From the NCBI GenBank assembly GCA_964017195.1, contig OZ024891.1, positions 6,411,994 through 6,475,993 on the forward strand: a DNA stretch of 64,000 nucleotides, read 5' to 3'. This stretch comes from Siderastrea radians (lineage: Eukaryota > Cnidaria > Anthozoa > Scleractinia > Rhizangiidae). This document shows positions 23,201-33,302 of this stretch, piece after piece (within the stretch, counting starts at the first letter, position 1; each line of letters opens with the position of its first letter). Below the pieces are notes generated by a model that was not told the origin of the DNA, did no database searches, and saw only the letters and a list, made by a program, of their open reading frames with translations. A program made the translations under genes and the position numbers.

Positions 23201-23248
23201 AAGAAAAGCCAGAAAGTTGTCGAAGGAAACAAACGAAAAGCTCATTGA
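8027..23248 (+). CDS. gene B: secreted acidic coiled-coil protein with Pro-rich linker, 7 exons, 986 aa
   Basis: Exons: 8027-8099, 8853-9068, 10388-10468, 11719-12324, 12850-13601, 14439-14646, 22224-23248. All junctions are GT/AG and phases agree (1,1,1,1,0,1), giving 2,961 nt including the TGA. A TATA-like box (tataaaat) is at about 7992 and AATAAA at about 23252. Exon 1 is a signal peptide (MASASLKLLLLVSASLLLGV). Exon 2 is very acidic, and exon 3 ends with a furin-like RKKR. Exon 4 is a charged helical module with 'EKELGLNPS' and 'LEAAKYLAKERA'. Exon 5 is Pro/Ala/Gln-rich with AQP repeats and exon 6 is Ser/Pro/Tyr-rich. Exon 7 repeats the helical module ('EEAIGLSPS', 'IEAAKYSAMQRA') and ends in a basic tail. 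The two modules are clearly related to each other. Family unknown; an extracellular or skeletal-matrix role is a guess. Intron 6 holds an antisense LINE. Confidence 0.7.
8255..8499. mobile_element. foldback (hairpin) MITE in gene B intron 1
   Basis: The outer arms pair: 'agactacaagcagtctctctttccgctcaggg' at the left against 'ccctgagcggaaagagagactgctcgaagtct' at the right. The centre is a palindrome, 'gagccgctagtctagcggctcg'. The whole 245 bp can fold into one imperfect hairpin. No coding capacity. Confidence 0.7.
9370..9725. repeat. minisatellite of gactagaatagg-like units and (aatag)n
   Basis: Repeated variants of 'ttagactagaataggt' run from about 9380 to 9540. After a short unique stretch, (gaata)n runs at about 9680-9720. 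It lies in gene B intron 2. Confidence 0.75.
9726..10113. mobile_element. inverted-repeat element with 13-bp flanking direct repeats and hammerhead-like cores
   Basis: The direct repeat 'aaactaaaggtta' flanks the element (9726-9738 and 10101-10113), a likely target duplication. Two arms of roughly 110-120 bp (about 9769-9900 and 9974-10095) are inverted copies. Each arm carries a CTGAGGA...GGCC-GAAA/GAGA...GTC arrangement like a hammerhead ribozyme core (minus strand 9820-9857; plus strand 10014-10046, where GAAA has become GAGA). The design suits a pair of Penelope-like terminal repeats in head-to-head orientation. Confidence 0.55.
9820..9857 (-). ncRNA. hammerhead-ribozyme-like core (left arm of the 9726 element)
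   Basis: On the minus strand: CTGAGGA (9848-9854), a stem of GGC with GCC, GAAA (9827-9830), then TGTC ending at 9823. The conserved core order CUGANGA / stem II / GAAA / UC is present. Stem I pairing is weak, so activity is uncertain. Confidence 0.4.
10836..10865. repeat. 11-bp hairpin
   Basis: 'agtggagacga' and 'tcgtctccact' pair perfectly around an 8-nt loop, in gene B intron 3, just after a poly-A run. Confidence 0.5.
10955..11085 (-). mobile_element. tRNA-derived SINE copy, minus strand
   Basis: Read on the minus strand it has a tRNA-like A box (cgtagctcagtggatagagc) and B box (gggttcgattcctgtc). A tail 'gactcagattttttctttgtccc' follows. The anticodon region (GC-rich gcccgcccggtgctggg) does not make a normal arm, so this is a SINE head and not a working tRNA gene. 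Two further copies lie at 11385-11500 and 11530-11625. Confidence 0.6.
11154..11310. repeat. perfect 55-bp inverted repeat
   Basis: 11154-11208 and 11256-11310 are exact reverse complements ('aataggcttctttcgata...' to '...tatcgaaagaagcctatt') with a 47-bp AT-rich spacer. It lies in gene B intron 3. Confidence 0.85.
11308..11684. repeat. ~145-bp inverted repeat containing SINE heads
   Basis: The left arm (11308-11452) and right arm (11539-11684) are near-perfect reverse complements, each including a tRNA-like SINE head and flanking sequence. It abuts the 11154 palindrome and ends 34 bp before exon 4 of gene B. In the pre-mRNA it would form a long duplex. Confidence 0.8.
14019..14052 (-). ncRNA. 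hammerhead ribozyme motif, minus strand
   Basis: The minus strand reads CTGACGA, a short stem II (agg/cct), GAAA, then CGTC and AGC. The palindromic ACGT after GAA would form stem III in a dimer, as known for Penelope-element hammerheads. The motif is inverted relative to the copy at 14075-14108. Confidence 0.5.
14075..14108 (+). ncRNA. hammerhead ribozyme motif, plus strand
   Basis: Core in order: stem I strand GCT, CTGACGA, stem-loop ggc-taac-gct, GAAA, CGTC, and stem I partner AGC. Stem II has one mismatch compared with the better copy at 63390. Confidence 0.5.
16195..19620 (-). pseudogene. LINE ORF2 (endonuclease + reverse transcriptase), broken
   Basis: The likely start is at 19620 (MKISILSLNVRGLRN), followed at once by a TAA (19573-19575). 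The endonuclease part (to 18742) keeps 'GGDWNV', 'SRIDFFLVS' and 'APDHKAI'. A frameshift near 18745 leads into the RT part (18751-17333) with 'NWRPITLLNLDYKI' and 'LLLLDFRKAFDTI'. The segment that should hold the YADD catalytic box is missing: the frame jumps from 'ESAVLNNG' to 'KPFGFKWPKDPVRALGIF' at about 17640-17690. A second frameshift near 17340-17380 leads to the C-terminal part with a CxxC zinc knuckle (CVYCQEPDSIGHSFIHC). Not functional. Confidence 0.8.
19974..20891 (-). CDS. LINE ORF1 protein (coiled coil + RRM-like), 305 aa
   Basis: This is the only intact frame of the LINE. It has a basic N-terminus, an acidic stretch (residues about 38-55), a long coiled coil (about 58-150), then an RRM-like core introduced by 'YTRKNSLEIHGVPENLY' and 'KPKNIIVTFISHVKKTALY', and a C-terminal domain ending about residue 300. 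This is the layout of L1/Tx1 ORF1 RNA-binding chaperones that coat the element RNA. It lies about 350 bp upstream of ORF2 in a different frame. Confidence 0.75.
   Translation of the reverse strand: MKKRIGKHKRGERGSTEDDSNSAKKLNMDATECASDKDGGEGDEDSEFYETVPEQEPSLKVIKDMLSSVQTTLKDIQIENRKLASEVADLKSSFGFQEHQLNSLKVSLSKAMKANDAMKVELQALRKKVNDQKSEMDELYESHDDLEQYTRKNSLEIHGVPENLYTSTEDVVIKLGEGLNVPIQSEDIDISHKLYSGKNKPKNIIVTFISHVKKTALYKKRIELKNVKITQLFPHSTTAAALASERLYISENLTPFRKDLMKEANQMKKDGLLVSVWSMDGKIYVKTSPDGAPKRIGSREDLDNV
21020..21245. repeat. inverted-repeat element in gene B intron 6
   Basis: 'gggggtaacgacgcatttttcagagataatt' near 21061 pairs with 'aattatctctgaaaaatgcgttgttacccc' near 21169. The outer parts ('acagatcttagcaag', 'cttgtaaagatctgc') also pair. 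Arms of about 60-70 bp with a 75-bp centre. Confidence 0.65.
21686..21829. repeat. short terminal-inverted-repeat element
   Basis: 'tgtcacaacagaag' (21686-21699) and 'cttctgttgtgaca' (21816-21829) are exact inverted copies around an AT-rich centre. MITE-like size; no clear target duplication. Confidence 0.45.
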
Positions 23249-25750
23249 GAAATAAAGCCGTAACGAAAGTACGCCTAATCTATAAGAAACTATTTTGTCA
23301 CTCGTAAAACGAGTATCCTGAAGAAACGGAACACATACCTTAGGAAATGGGTTCCTGTAGCGTAGACTTTATGAAACGACGAATATTTCATTTTCATTTC
23401 GACACGTGGAGCCAATGAAGGAAGAAATGCGTAAGGAAAGAAAATACTCAGAATCACTTGAAATAGTAGGAACGTCCTATATCGTGTGGGACATTGAAAT
23501 GTTTTCTTAGTCTATAGTTAACGCCAGTCATTTTTAGCATAGTTCAAATAGCTTAATCTTATATTTGGTAACCTCATGGTAAACACTGTAAATATGTGCC
23601 TATTTTTTTCAATTCCTCCCTGACAGAAAGAAAGTTCATTGCCAACAAGAGTTGTAGAATAGTGCACCAACCTTTGTATAACTACTGGTCAAGCAGTAGA
23701 GAACTTAAATTTATTGTGGGCAATGTTTAAACTTTATTATACTATAAAACGTCAAATTGTGACTGTTACGATTTTGGCGCTCTAGCTTTGAGGCAAAGAA
23801 TGACCCTTTGTCAACTAATGAAGCGTTCAGAAAGTCACAAGTTTAATATAAACAAGTTTACCAAGTTTACCACAAACTAGATACAGCGTAGGTATGAAAA
23901 AGGGGTATGTTAACTTAGGAGGAAAATTGGGAGAGATTAACACATACAACAAATCAGGGTGACAAATGTAAATACGGAGTATTTTGATACTTGCATTTAA
24001 TAAATATATCTGTCAGGCAAAAAGTTTAGTACTGTTCAAAAGACTCAAAAAGTAATTCTCTATATAATAATTAGTGTACATTTCTGCTATTGCTTGGTGT
24101 GAGAATGTTATTGGTCATCGAGATAATAGAGTCTTCGGAGAGAACCTACGAAATTGAATTCAAGTACAACAGTTCTAACGTAGAGCGCATGCTTAAGATT
24201 GTCACGTCTCGTGCCAATCGTGTCTACTGGTCAGTGACAGAGAGAAGCGAAGGCCCTGAGAACGTGGCAGGTTTGAATTGGAAACTCGTACTCGTACTCA
24301 AATTGACATTCGTATTCCGAGGTAAGATAGACTTCCTAAGCTCAGAGGCTAGTCACAGGGACTTGTTGCAGGAACTAGTCTCAGGAAGTCCCTGTAACAG
24401 ATTCCCATAACAAAATCCCTTTTCGTGAACTACCCATTTTCGTCAAGCGCAGTCGCGGGAACAAAGATTTGTCCCTACGACTTGTCCGACAAATTCAATG
24501 AAACTGATTTGAATTTGTGGGATAAGTCGCGAGGATTTGTATCCTTGTGTTTTCTGTGCGTGCGGCAAGTCCCTGTGACCAAATTAAAAATCAACCAAAT
24601 CGGACTGTCCCTGTGATCAGTCCCCTCTTGTAAAAACTACACGGGACAACTCTCTTTGCATAGTCCCTGCGACCACTCCCTTCATGCTTGCCGTGTGTGC
24701 CCTGTGTCCCTTGTGTCCCGTGTGTCCCTTCATGTCTGCCGTGTGCGCAACCAAGGTTTCTCTTTCTCTTGTTCAAGAGCGTTTCACTACCAATTTTAAG
24801 ATATCAATCGAAAGCTGCCAAAGACGTCAGTTTACTGAGAATGAGAGAAGACTGAAATGTAAAGGTAGCACGGGGATGAATTCGAAGATATCGCTGATCC
24901 TGTGTTAAAGCCTAGCAAGCCAGCTGTAAATTATATTCTATCTTATCTCAAGCAATTCATCTGTACCGTTTGATAATTCTCATTACATTGAGCATTAAAA
25001 AGTAGAGTCAAAGCCTCTCACTTTCGCGATGAACACAAGCACAAGCAACTCCTTGTGCAAGCCCAGGCGGGTATTCCGGATTTCGTGTCGGTGATGATCG
25101 AAGGATTTTTTGGGTTTGAAATGATCGATTCCGAGATTTTTTGGGGTAGGAAAATTTGGCAAGTATTTTTTTGGGTGACTTGATTTAAGTAAGGATTATT
25201 TTGGGTATTCAAAAGTATCTGAAGATTCGTGGTAGTGCCCGTGTATCCCGGCCGCGTAGTTCTGCGAATAAAGTACAAACAAACTTGTTTTGCGGTTGGT
25301 TTAAGAATATTTTCATATATATCATTTAATCCTTTCTGGAAATTTTTAAGGCTCGGAATTTTTGGCATGGGATTTTTTTGGGTGTTGTTGGAAGCCCTAG
25401 GGATTTTTTGGGGTTTTGATTTTTGCCCCCCATTCGATCATCCCCGACACTTGAAAAACGGAGTATCTCCCCCCCCCCCAGGGTGTGCAAGTAATTTGTA
25501 CAAGTGCTAACACCTGTAGGTGCCCTTGAAATTATCCTGTTCCAGGCTCTCATGGGGTAACAAGCGACAACGAAGGGAGTGCAAAAATTAAAACCCTCCC
25601 CTTTGACATTCAGACCCAGCACGTATTATTCTCGCCCTCTCCTACTGACTTCTTTATGCTTTTTCCCACTGTCTAAGAGCCCGGAAGAGGCTAACTAAAA
25701 TTTGTCTGGTCAAGATGATCTGTGTCTTCCGTTAAAAGTGAATAGAAACG

Positions 25751-26025
25751 TGGTGAAAATTAAAGCATTCCTGGGGGAAGAGTTTAGACTGGCAACTGGA
25801 ATTTTAATATGTTCCTTTTTGGTGCGGTTTGAAGTTAACACGTCCGTAATTGTTAAGCCATAGACGCCAAAACATTTTTTTCTCGCCTGTGAAAGTGGTG
25901 AAAATTAAACCGTTCCTGGTGGAAGAGTTTAGACTGGCAACTGGAATTCCAATATTTTCCTTTTTGGTGCGGTTTGAAGTTAACACGTCCGTAATTGTTA
26001 AGCCATAGACGCTAAAACATTTAGG
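25751..26025. repeat. two-copy tandem duplication, 145-bp period
   Basis: 'tggtgaaaattaaa' starts at 25751 and again at 25896. Each is followed by 'gaagagtttagactggcaac' and 'ttgaagttaacacgtccgta' with few differences. It may come from duplicated exon sequence (see 25804-26178). Confidence 0.8.
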
Positions 26026-26178
26026 CGATGTCGCAGCTCTTACAAGGTCTTCTCTGATTTGCTGAGAAAACAATACACCAAACAACAAAACAATGGACCC
26101 TAGCCCCGAAAACAATAGAGCTGCGTGATACCAAGGTCCAATGAAATTAGAGGTTGTTAACAGCTGCCGGCTACTCAA
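25804..26178 (-). other. doubtful 124-codon frame with one hydrophobic segment
   Basis: The minus-strand frame spans both duplicated units and has a hydrophobic stretch, 'ALLFSGLGSIVLLFGVLF' (residues about 19-36). No family is recognised and no splice partners were found. It may be a decayed exon of a membrane protein or chance. Confidence 0.2.
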
Positions 26179-26719
26179 ACATTATTTCTCGGCCGCGATG
26201 AAGGAAAAAGTCTAAAAAACTGCCTTCCGTGACTCACGAGAATGACTTTGCCTGTCGGTCTTTAAAGAGCACAATCTCAAGGGTGCGACCGACACGCCTA
26301 ATCAAGCATGTGACAGAGAAGCCAATTTATGAATTCTGTACCTGTCGCTTACTTTTAAGAGGGCAGGTTTTCTATTCCTAGACCCACATGGTTTTCTTTT
26401 CTTAAGAAAATATTTACCACACAATTAGTTGATCGACCGGCAACGCAAATTTTGTGCTTTGATGCAGAGGAAAAACAGAATTTTTTTGATTGTGTACTTC
26501 TGTTGAAAGGTAGGAGTATTTCGTATATTCAAGTACTCTGAGTTTAAACTGGAGAGGTTTATCAACAAGAATTAATTTAGCCTAACGACAAAGGTGTATC
26601 CCAGACATACTAACGGAATGCTGATATTTGCCTCAATCAAGTGAACACTGTTTCAGTTAGCTATTCCAGCCGTGGAGTTATTGACTGATTTTGAAGTCAA
26701 TAACATTGATATCAGGAAT

Positions 26720-29700
26720 ATGGCCCACGATGTCTGGTTGCTAAGGAGAACTCTTATCACCTGCCTTTTACTGAGTGTTTTTGCAGGTTAGTTTAGCTTG
26801 AGTCTCTCTTCGTATTTCAAAATCTTTAAGTTAGCGTGCTCTTCAAGGTATATGTTGTATGAAAAACATAGTCTAAAATATTGAAGTACAGTTCGTCTAA
26901 AATTGTTTGTAAACGTTTACGTGATCTTCCAGGCATTTCATTGATTTCAAGACAGTAGTAAATAGCTTGTCCCGCTGTGAAGAACAAAAGCCATACTTGT
27001 CCCTTGAAAACCATATCCCTGCAAGGGGTAAAGTACAAACAAGCCAGGGTAGTCATCGTACTAGATTTGAATTTCCAACATCATGGGCTTAATTCAGCTA
27101 GCCACTGACTCGCTGGCCAGTTTTTACAGTGGATAGTTTTCAAGGTCTTCACAGGCAGGTTAAAAGAACCGGTAACTTTAAGAGCACGCCATATAGTACT
27201 ATGATTTTGTTTTTGTTTTTGTGAGGGTGCGGTGGTGTAGTGGTTAGCGTATTGAACTTCAGATCTGAATGTCGGTGGTTCGACGCCCAGTCCCTGCCAT
27301 CGTGTTGTTTCCTTAGACAAGAAACTGTACCCCACATTGTCTCTCTCTACCCAGGTGTATAAAATGGGTACCGGCGACATACTGCTGGGGGTAACCCTGC
27401 GATGGACTAGCATCCCATCCAGGGGGGAGTAGCAATACTCTCAGTTGCTTCATGCTACAGAAACCGGGTTAAGCTCCTGCCGAGTGTGGGGCTCCTTGGC
27501 TCGTGTGCGACTTTACCTACGCTTTGTTTTATTGTTCAGGAATTGCTAAAGGAGCAAATGAAACCCTCTCAACATACCAGGCCTTACTGCCTGATACTAA
27601 GGATCATGTAAGCGATGGGTTTCCTTCAGGTGCCACAAACAATCTGATTAGAAACGGTTCATCTAAAGCTATGCATGATGCAAAACAGAGAATCAAAAAT
27701 TCTTCACCAAATAAATCAAAGGCGACTCGTGGGCACGTGCAACCAAAGAGCAAGCAGTTTACAGACACTCATGGAAAGCATGCAACTAAGAGAACTGAAG
27801 TAGAAAGAAGCGAGGAAACCAACAGAACCCGGATGCAGGAATTGGACAAATATTTTGTTAATCCTGAAACAGTGAAGAAAACGCCTGCTGAGGAAAACGG
27901 CTTCACCAAAGAACCGTTTCTATCTGCAATTTCGCTGGATGAATTATACTCTAGACAGCCAGAGGCCGAGATGGCCTTGCAAAACGAGGAGAGCGAATTA
28001 AGAACGACACAGAACTTGGATCAAGATGTGTCCGCACATTTTCTAGACTGGTCAAGAAAGGGTTTAGGAAATGAAGAACCGACCGAAGATGAGGTCAAAT
28101 TGGACGGGAACTTTAAAAAGTACGGTGAAAGTTCGCTGGAAGGGAGAAAGATTGTGAACGCTGCCTCACTTCTTGAAAGCTCTCTTGAATCTCAAGGCAC
28201 AGGTTTAACAGAATCTGTAAAATACCCTGGAGAGAAAGTAGGCAATAGAGCACGTGCTTTCCAATATTTTCTTCCAACTCAGAGCCCAATGAAGTTCAAA
28301 CAGCGTTCTCGCTACAGATACGTGAACTCACTCATTAAACCACAACTTGCTGGAATATCGGCGGATTTGATTGGTTTAGAATCTCAGCGCAATCCTGTTA
28401 AATCTGTAAACTTAAAAACGCTGAAGAATGACTACAAATCTCACGAATTAGTAAAGTCCGCCAAACAGTTAAATAAAGCGCAAGTTGGAGAAAATGTTAG
28501 CGAACGAAAATTTTCTACAGATCCGCAAGCAAAAGATGGAAATAAAGACAGCACAGAGCAGAATGATGAACCACAATATAATGCTAATGATATGTTTATG
28601 CTAGGCACTCCTGATCATTCAACCTTCCTAGAGGATGTGTTCCTTGCACACCCACATCCGACGCATCTTTTCTCTGGTTCAGGAGATGAAAAATATGTGC
28701 CGCCTGGTAAATATAAGGTACGTGCAACGGCACGACCTACTTTGCCAAGGCAAATGTCTGCAGCAGAGGAGGCAACTGCAAATCAAAGCAAAATTTCAAA
28801 GGTCGCATTTGGGAAACTCCAAGAATCCGGATTCCAGGAGGAGTTCATCCACTCTGGAGAGGAATTGGATTCAAACGAGAGTAATGTAGATCTGAATTTA
28901 AAACTCAACGGAGGACTACCTCTCATATCCCACACTGACAAAAAGTTGAGAGAAAAACCTCCAGGGTCGCTTCAGTTGTTAAAAGATAAAGCCGTGTCAC
29001 ATATTGAAGAAGAAAGTAATGATTCGTATAATCAACGCAACGAGGACTTCGTTGGGAGTGGCGGCTCAGCGCAAGCCCATAGAGTGAGACCTTCGCCGTA
29101 TTTTAGGTAGGGCAGTAGTAAGATGAAGTATCGAGTATCATGCTGGCCTGTGCACAGTAGTAATTACTAAAGTCTGGTTCATGCGTGCGACCAAGCGGAA
29201 TAATGTGCACGCATGCCCATTTGGAGTGGTGTTCCCAAGATGGCGGATAAGTCCCTCTTCACTTGCTTGCACTTGAGACAAATGCAGACGCAAGCGTAAA
29301 ACGTAATCCTAGGGCACGAAAATGAAGAAATTGTTCGTTTGTTTTTTCGCTTGCGTTGAAGTCATCTGTGTGAACCAGCCCAAACGGCTAAATTTTTCCG
29401 AAAGGCAAAACATTCTTTCGCCCCAGACCGTACCCACATTTTTGTTCTGAAAAGTCTTGACCACTTTTACGTCCCCAGTTTACACCTAAAACAAAAGAGT
29501 GAACCCCATTGAGGTTTCCCTTTGTTGTACAATACAGGTGTGCTGTTTTCTTTAGAATAACAAATTGTAACTTTAAAACCTCATAATAAGAATCTGTGAG
29601 CATAAGACCGGTAAGAAATTCGAGCTTAATTTTTGAATCCAAATTTTAGGCCCACCAAGACGCGAGGTTTTTTAAAGGTAACTACCCTACCCAGTTATAA

Positions 29701-32700
29701 AAGGACGACTATACCTGGTGGAAAACTCAGCTCCGAGTACAAACTGTGGGATTCAGGCAGTGGAGAGACTTCAGGTAGTGGTGACAGTATCCCCCCTCGT
29801 GAGCACTATCAGAAGCAAAAACCTACTCAGAGGCCAACAGCAGTGGAGACCTTGTCAAAAACAAGAAACGCTCATGCCGGTAAACATTCCTCTAATGGTC
29901 ATTTTTAATAGCCAAACTTATATCCGCTTGTAAAAGATAATTTTGTCTCCAGGCGTTTTCGACGAGCACGAGATCAATAAAGCTCCTTGGTGCAAGTGAC
30001 TTGCAACTTCCCTAAGTCCAGGTCCATTCTAATTCCTCCCTCGAGCAAGGGCCCTGAGAACGAGGTTTGCGAACGTGAATAAGCGTTATAACCGGACTCC
30101 TGTCAAAGATAGAGTGTGCAGAAACTGGAAACTTGGCTAGCTGGTGTAAAAGTAGAAAAGATTGGTTTACAGTTTTGTTCTCTTTGTTTCAATATTCGAT
30201 CAATTCTTTGTAGTAAAACTACTTTTATATCTCACATTAGGTATCTTTGGTGTCAATGACAGAGAAACTAAAAAGAAGTGCGAGAAAATGGGAAAATCAG
30301 GTAAAAGTAGATACGTTACCTTTTCATTTTGATTACTTACAGTACCGTCGAATATGGTGGCAATAAAATTTTAGAAAATATTGCAGTTTTACCCGAAATT
30401 CCCTTTTTATCCTCCTTAGTGCCCTACCCCTACTCCCCAAAACGACACAAAACAAAACAAAACAGAATCAAATTCCAATTGAATTTAGATATGTAAAACT
30501 TGCATTAGGGCCATTTGCGGGCGGTTTTCCTTTCTGATAACCCACATTTGCTGCATTAAGAGAAGAATGGAGACTCCAGGCAATTGGTAGTTTTTGACCG
30601 ATATTGCCTCTCATCCACTTTCGACTACATTGTTATGCAAATGAGAAAAATGATCTGTTGTCATCAGGGACTGATTTTTTATTTACCATCTTAAAGAAGC
30701 CTTAAAGATAATTTCCTTCTGACTATAATACCAGGTCAAAATTAAACCATCCTCTTTCGTGCAGATTTTAGGGAGAAGTGTCCTCATGGATGGCTTTCGT
30801 TCGAAGAATTTTGCTACCTGTTTGTCCCACACTCAAAAGGAAAATGGGAAGAATTCCCAGTTAAATGCAACAAAGAAACTGCTCTTCTGGCGATGCCCAA
30901 GACAGACAAAGAAATAAAATTTCTGCAAGACAAGATTTCTTCCTTGAAACACAGAACAAAGTATTTTTATATCGGTCTGAGAAAAAAGAGTGGCGTCTGG
31001 ACCTGGATCGATGACGTGCCTTTCACAAGTGACGTGCATGTGCAAGATACGTTGGGTGCCAAGAAATGCGGCGCGCTTTCCAAAGGTGGCGAGATTCAGA
31101 TGGTTACGTGCAACGAGCCCAAGGCTGGATATGTTTGTGAGCTCAAGACAGGTATTGTCTGAGTTATTTCTCTAAAGAATTATGGCCTTAATTCCTATAG
31201 TTATCTGGCAGCCAAATCCTGGAAAGCACTTCCAGATCACTACCGCACTACAACCGATTTCAACTCCTTTCACCAGCTAAATTTGTCCTACAATAATATT
31301 GTATAAATTTGTCTGTATTTTTTTAAATTTCTTTCTTTTATTCTTATTATATATATATGTATTTTACTTATTTTGTAACTTTAGCTAGCTCGATAGCAAA
31401 AATAGCAGGAATGCTACTCTGTGAATTCGAAAATAATTAAAGTTTATGTTATGTTAAGGTTTTATGTTATACCGACAAGTATCTTTATCGGTACGTTAGT
31501 GAACTAAAGGGGGATAACGTGGTTTATTATACCAGTGTACGGCCCGATGACGCCATTCTATACAAAACGCATCGGCGAGTTGACGTGTGTAGGGCCGGAC
31601 GGAAAAAGCCTTCCTTCTCCCACAATCCTCCCACACGCCATCTGTTGATTGAGCGCGTGCGCACTTTAACTTTCATTGAACATTTACAAGCATGTCTTCG
31701 ACATTTTCCGATAATATGAATATTGAAATGGTGGTATGAGTAAATACTTATTGACTGAGGCAGGTCGGGGCAGACAGGAAGATATTTAGCTAGATAGATA
31801 GATAAACAGATAAATACTTTCCTTGAGCCCCTAAGTTACAGACAAGTCTGACAAATGCCAGTCCGCGTTATTGTAATAGTCTTTTCTAGTCTGCTGACAC
31901 TGCCATTTCTCGCCGCGGCTGTATATCGCAGGCTACTGGTTTTAGGCTGTAGACCTTTTTGTATTTTGACAAAGGGCGTTGTTCAAAGCGAAGGGGTTAG
32001 GTTAAAGGATAGCTGTTTCTTTGTTTGGAAAAATGTTGTTTAGATGACCAGTTGTTAAATATCCCTAATCATTGGTCGCAGCAACCGTTTATTATTCCTT
32101 CCTAGGCGTGAAGGCACTGTCTATTCTTGCTCTTGGGGATAGTCTGACAAATGGCTTCCATAGCGACGACAAGAGTCACACGCCTTATGCCAACACCCTG
32201 GAGTATTTGTTAAACAAAGACGTCCACAGATGTTATACTCTGACGATGGTTGCCAAAGATGGCACCGAGGCTTCTGAAATGTCCTCGCAGCTTCAAAGTC
32301 ACCTGCAAAACGGTAAGTTGAGACCGGTTTTTAGTGGATCGTCGAAAGTAAATTACGTTTGCTTGGACTTTGCCTTACAACGCCACTTTCTCAACCAAAT
32401 CAACAAAATAAAAGTAAAATAAAACCAAAGCCTTTTGTGACTTGCTTTTAATACACCTTTTCCCGCGCTAGGCCCCTGTTCCATGAATTTGTCTTAAGTT
32501 CTGATTGGTTTTCTTTGTGTTGCTTGAATCTTTTTTATTTACCATTGTTATTAGTTTAGTTTTTGTTTTGCACTCTTGATTGAGATATGTGTTGTCTGTT
32601 ATTACTGATATAGACATTATCGTATAAAGTGATAGTCTTGAGCTTGTTAAAATAAGCTGTTAGTAGCATCCACAACGTCTTAAACGAAGTTTAATAAAGG

Positions 32701-33302
32701 AGTTAGTTTCTAAAGTGGGGAAGTCAAGCACGAAAATTTGTGTTTATCAACTAAGTTGAAGAAGTACATTGGCCACCGTAAGGAAATTGAAAGCTGACGT
32801 TTTGAGCGTTATCCCTTTGTCTAAGAGCTTCATATTTTTGTATAAAGCTTATTTTCTTTTTCTACTTTTAGCGAAAACCAAATATTCCTGGGTTGTAATA
32901 CTCGCTGGAACAAACGACATCGTACATAACAGCCACACGCGCAACAGAAAGGCCTGGGACACAGCAGTGGAGCACATTATAGATTTGCACATCACGTCAC
33001 ACCGTTTTGGCGCCAAAACGATGGCTGTCACCATCCCAGAAATGGACTGCGAAGAATCCGATAGACCACCTTGCCAGCACACGCGTCTGGAACGAAATTA
33101 CATCAACGAAAAGTTAAGACACTACGCCAGGACTAACGATTTTACAATTCTTTGTGACCTGGCGACAAAATTTCCCAGATATTCTCTAAGTAACGAAGAG
33201 CGGAAGAAAATGTGGGAAGAAGGTTTACACATGACGCATGCTGGTTATGAAAAGATGGCAGAGATCATTTATGAGGATCTTTTGGCACACGTTGATGAAT
33301 AA
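26720..33302 (+). CDS. gene C: secreted C-type lectin + SGNH/GDSL hydrolase protein, 7 exons, 982 aa
   Basis: Exons: 26720-26786, 27540-29106, 29650-29879, 30241-30300, 30765-31151, 32106-32312, 32872-33302. All are GT/AG with matching phases (1,2,1,1,1,1), 2,949 nt in total. Exon 1 is a signal peptide (LLRRTLITCLLLSVFAG). Exons 2-3 encode about 600 residues of charged, disordered sequence with Ser/Gly-rich 'SGSGETSGSGD'. Exon 5 is a C-type lectin-like domain: 'CPHGWLSFEEFCYLF', 'YFYIGLRKKSGVWTWID', and C-terminal 'VTCNEPKAGYVCEL'; the usual Ca2+ sugar motif (EPN/QPD) is not seen. Exons 6-7 are an SGNH hydrolase: block I 'ILALGDSLTNGF' (Ser), block III 'LAGTNDI' (Asn), block V 'EGLHMTHAGY' (His). 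The usual Asp before the His is Glu here. An extracellular carbohydrate-ester role is plausible. Splitting into two genes cannot be excluded without transcripts. Confidence 0.7.
27221..27525 (+). mobile_element. tRNA-derived SINE in gene C intron 1
   Basis: The tRNA-like head has an A box 'ggtgtagtggttagcg' and B box 'ggtggttcgacgccc'. Next come 'ttagacaagaaactgtaccc', 'acccaggtgtataaaatggg' and the LINE-like tail 'gcgatggactagcatcccat'. It continues as 'catgctacagaaaccgggtt' to 'cttggctcg', ending about 15 bp before the acceptor of exon 2. Confidence 0.65.
32690..32830. mobile_element. degraded Penelope-type terminal repeat in gene C intron 6
   Basis: The words 'ggagttagtttctaaag', 'ttggccaccgtaagg' and 'gaaagctgacgttttgagcg' match the better copies at 13920 and 63268. 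The hammerhead core is mutated ('gttttgag' in place of 'gtttcgag', 'tttgtcta' in place of 'ttcgtcag'). Confidence 0.5.

Larger units (their letters stand above)
23260..26719. other. intergenic region between genes B and C
   Basis: About 3.5 kb. It contains a weak 'ccctgtgtcccttgtgtcccgtg' minisatellite (24695-24730), a two-copy tandem duplication (25751-26025) and a poly-C stretch near 25470. No supported gene apart from a doubtful minus-strand frame at 25804-26178. Confidence 0.5.

Noticed and set aside
29953..29989. Possible extra exon of gene C after a good acceptor
   Set aside because: Including it shifts the frame and gives a stop at the 30300/30765 junction; leaving it out keeps the lectin and hydrolase domains in frame.
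31855..32043. Hydrophobic 62-codon frame resembling a signal peptide, possible separate start for the hydrolase
   Set aside because: No donor site in a suitable phase and a stop before exon 6; exon 5 to exon 6 joins cleanly in phase 1.
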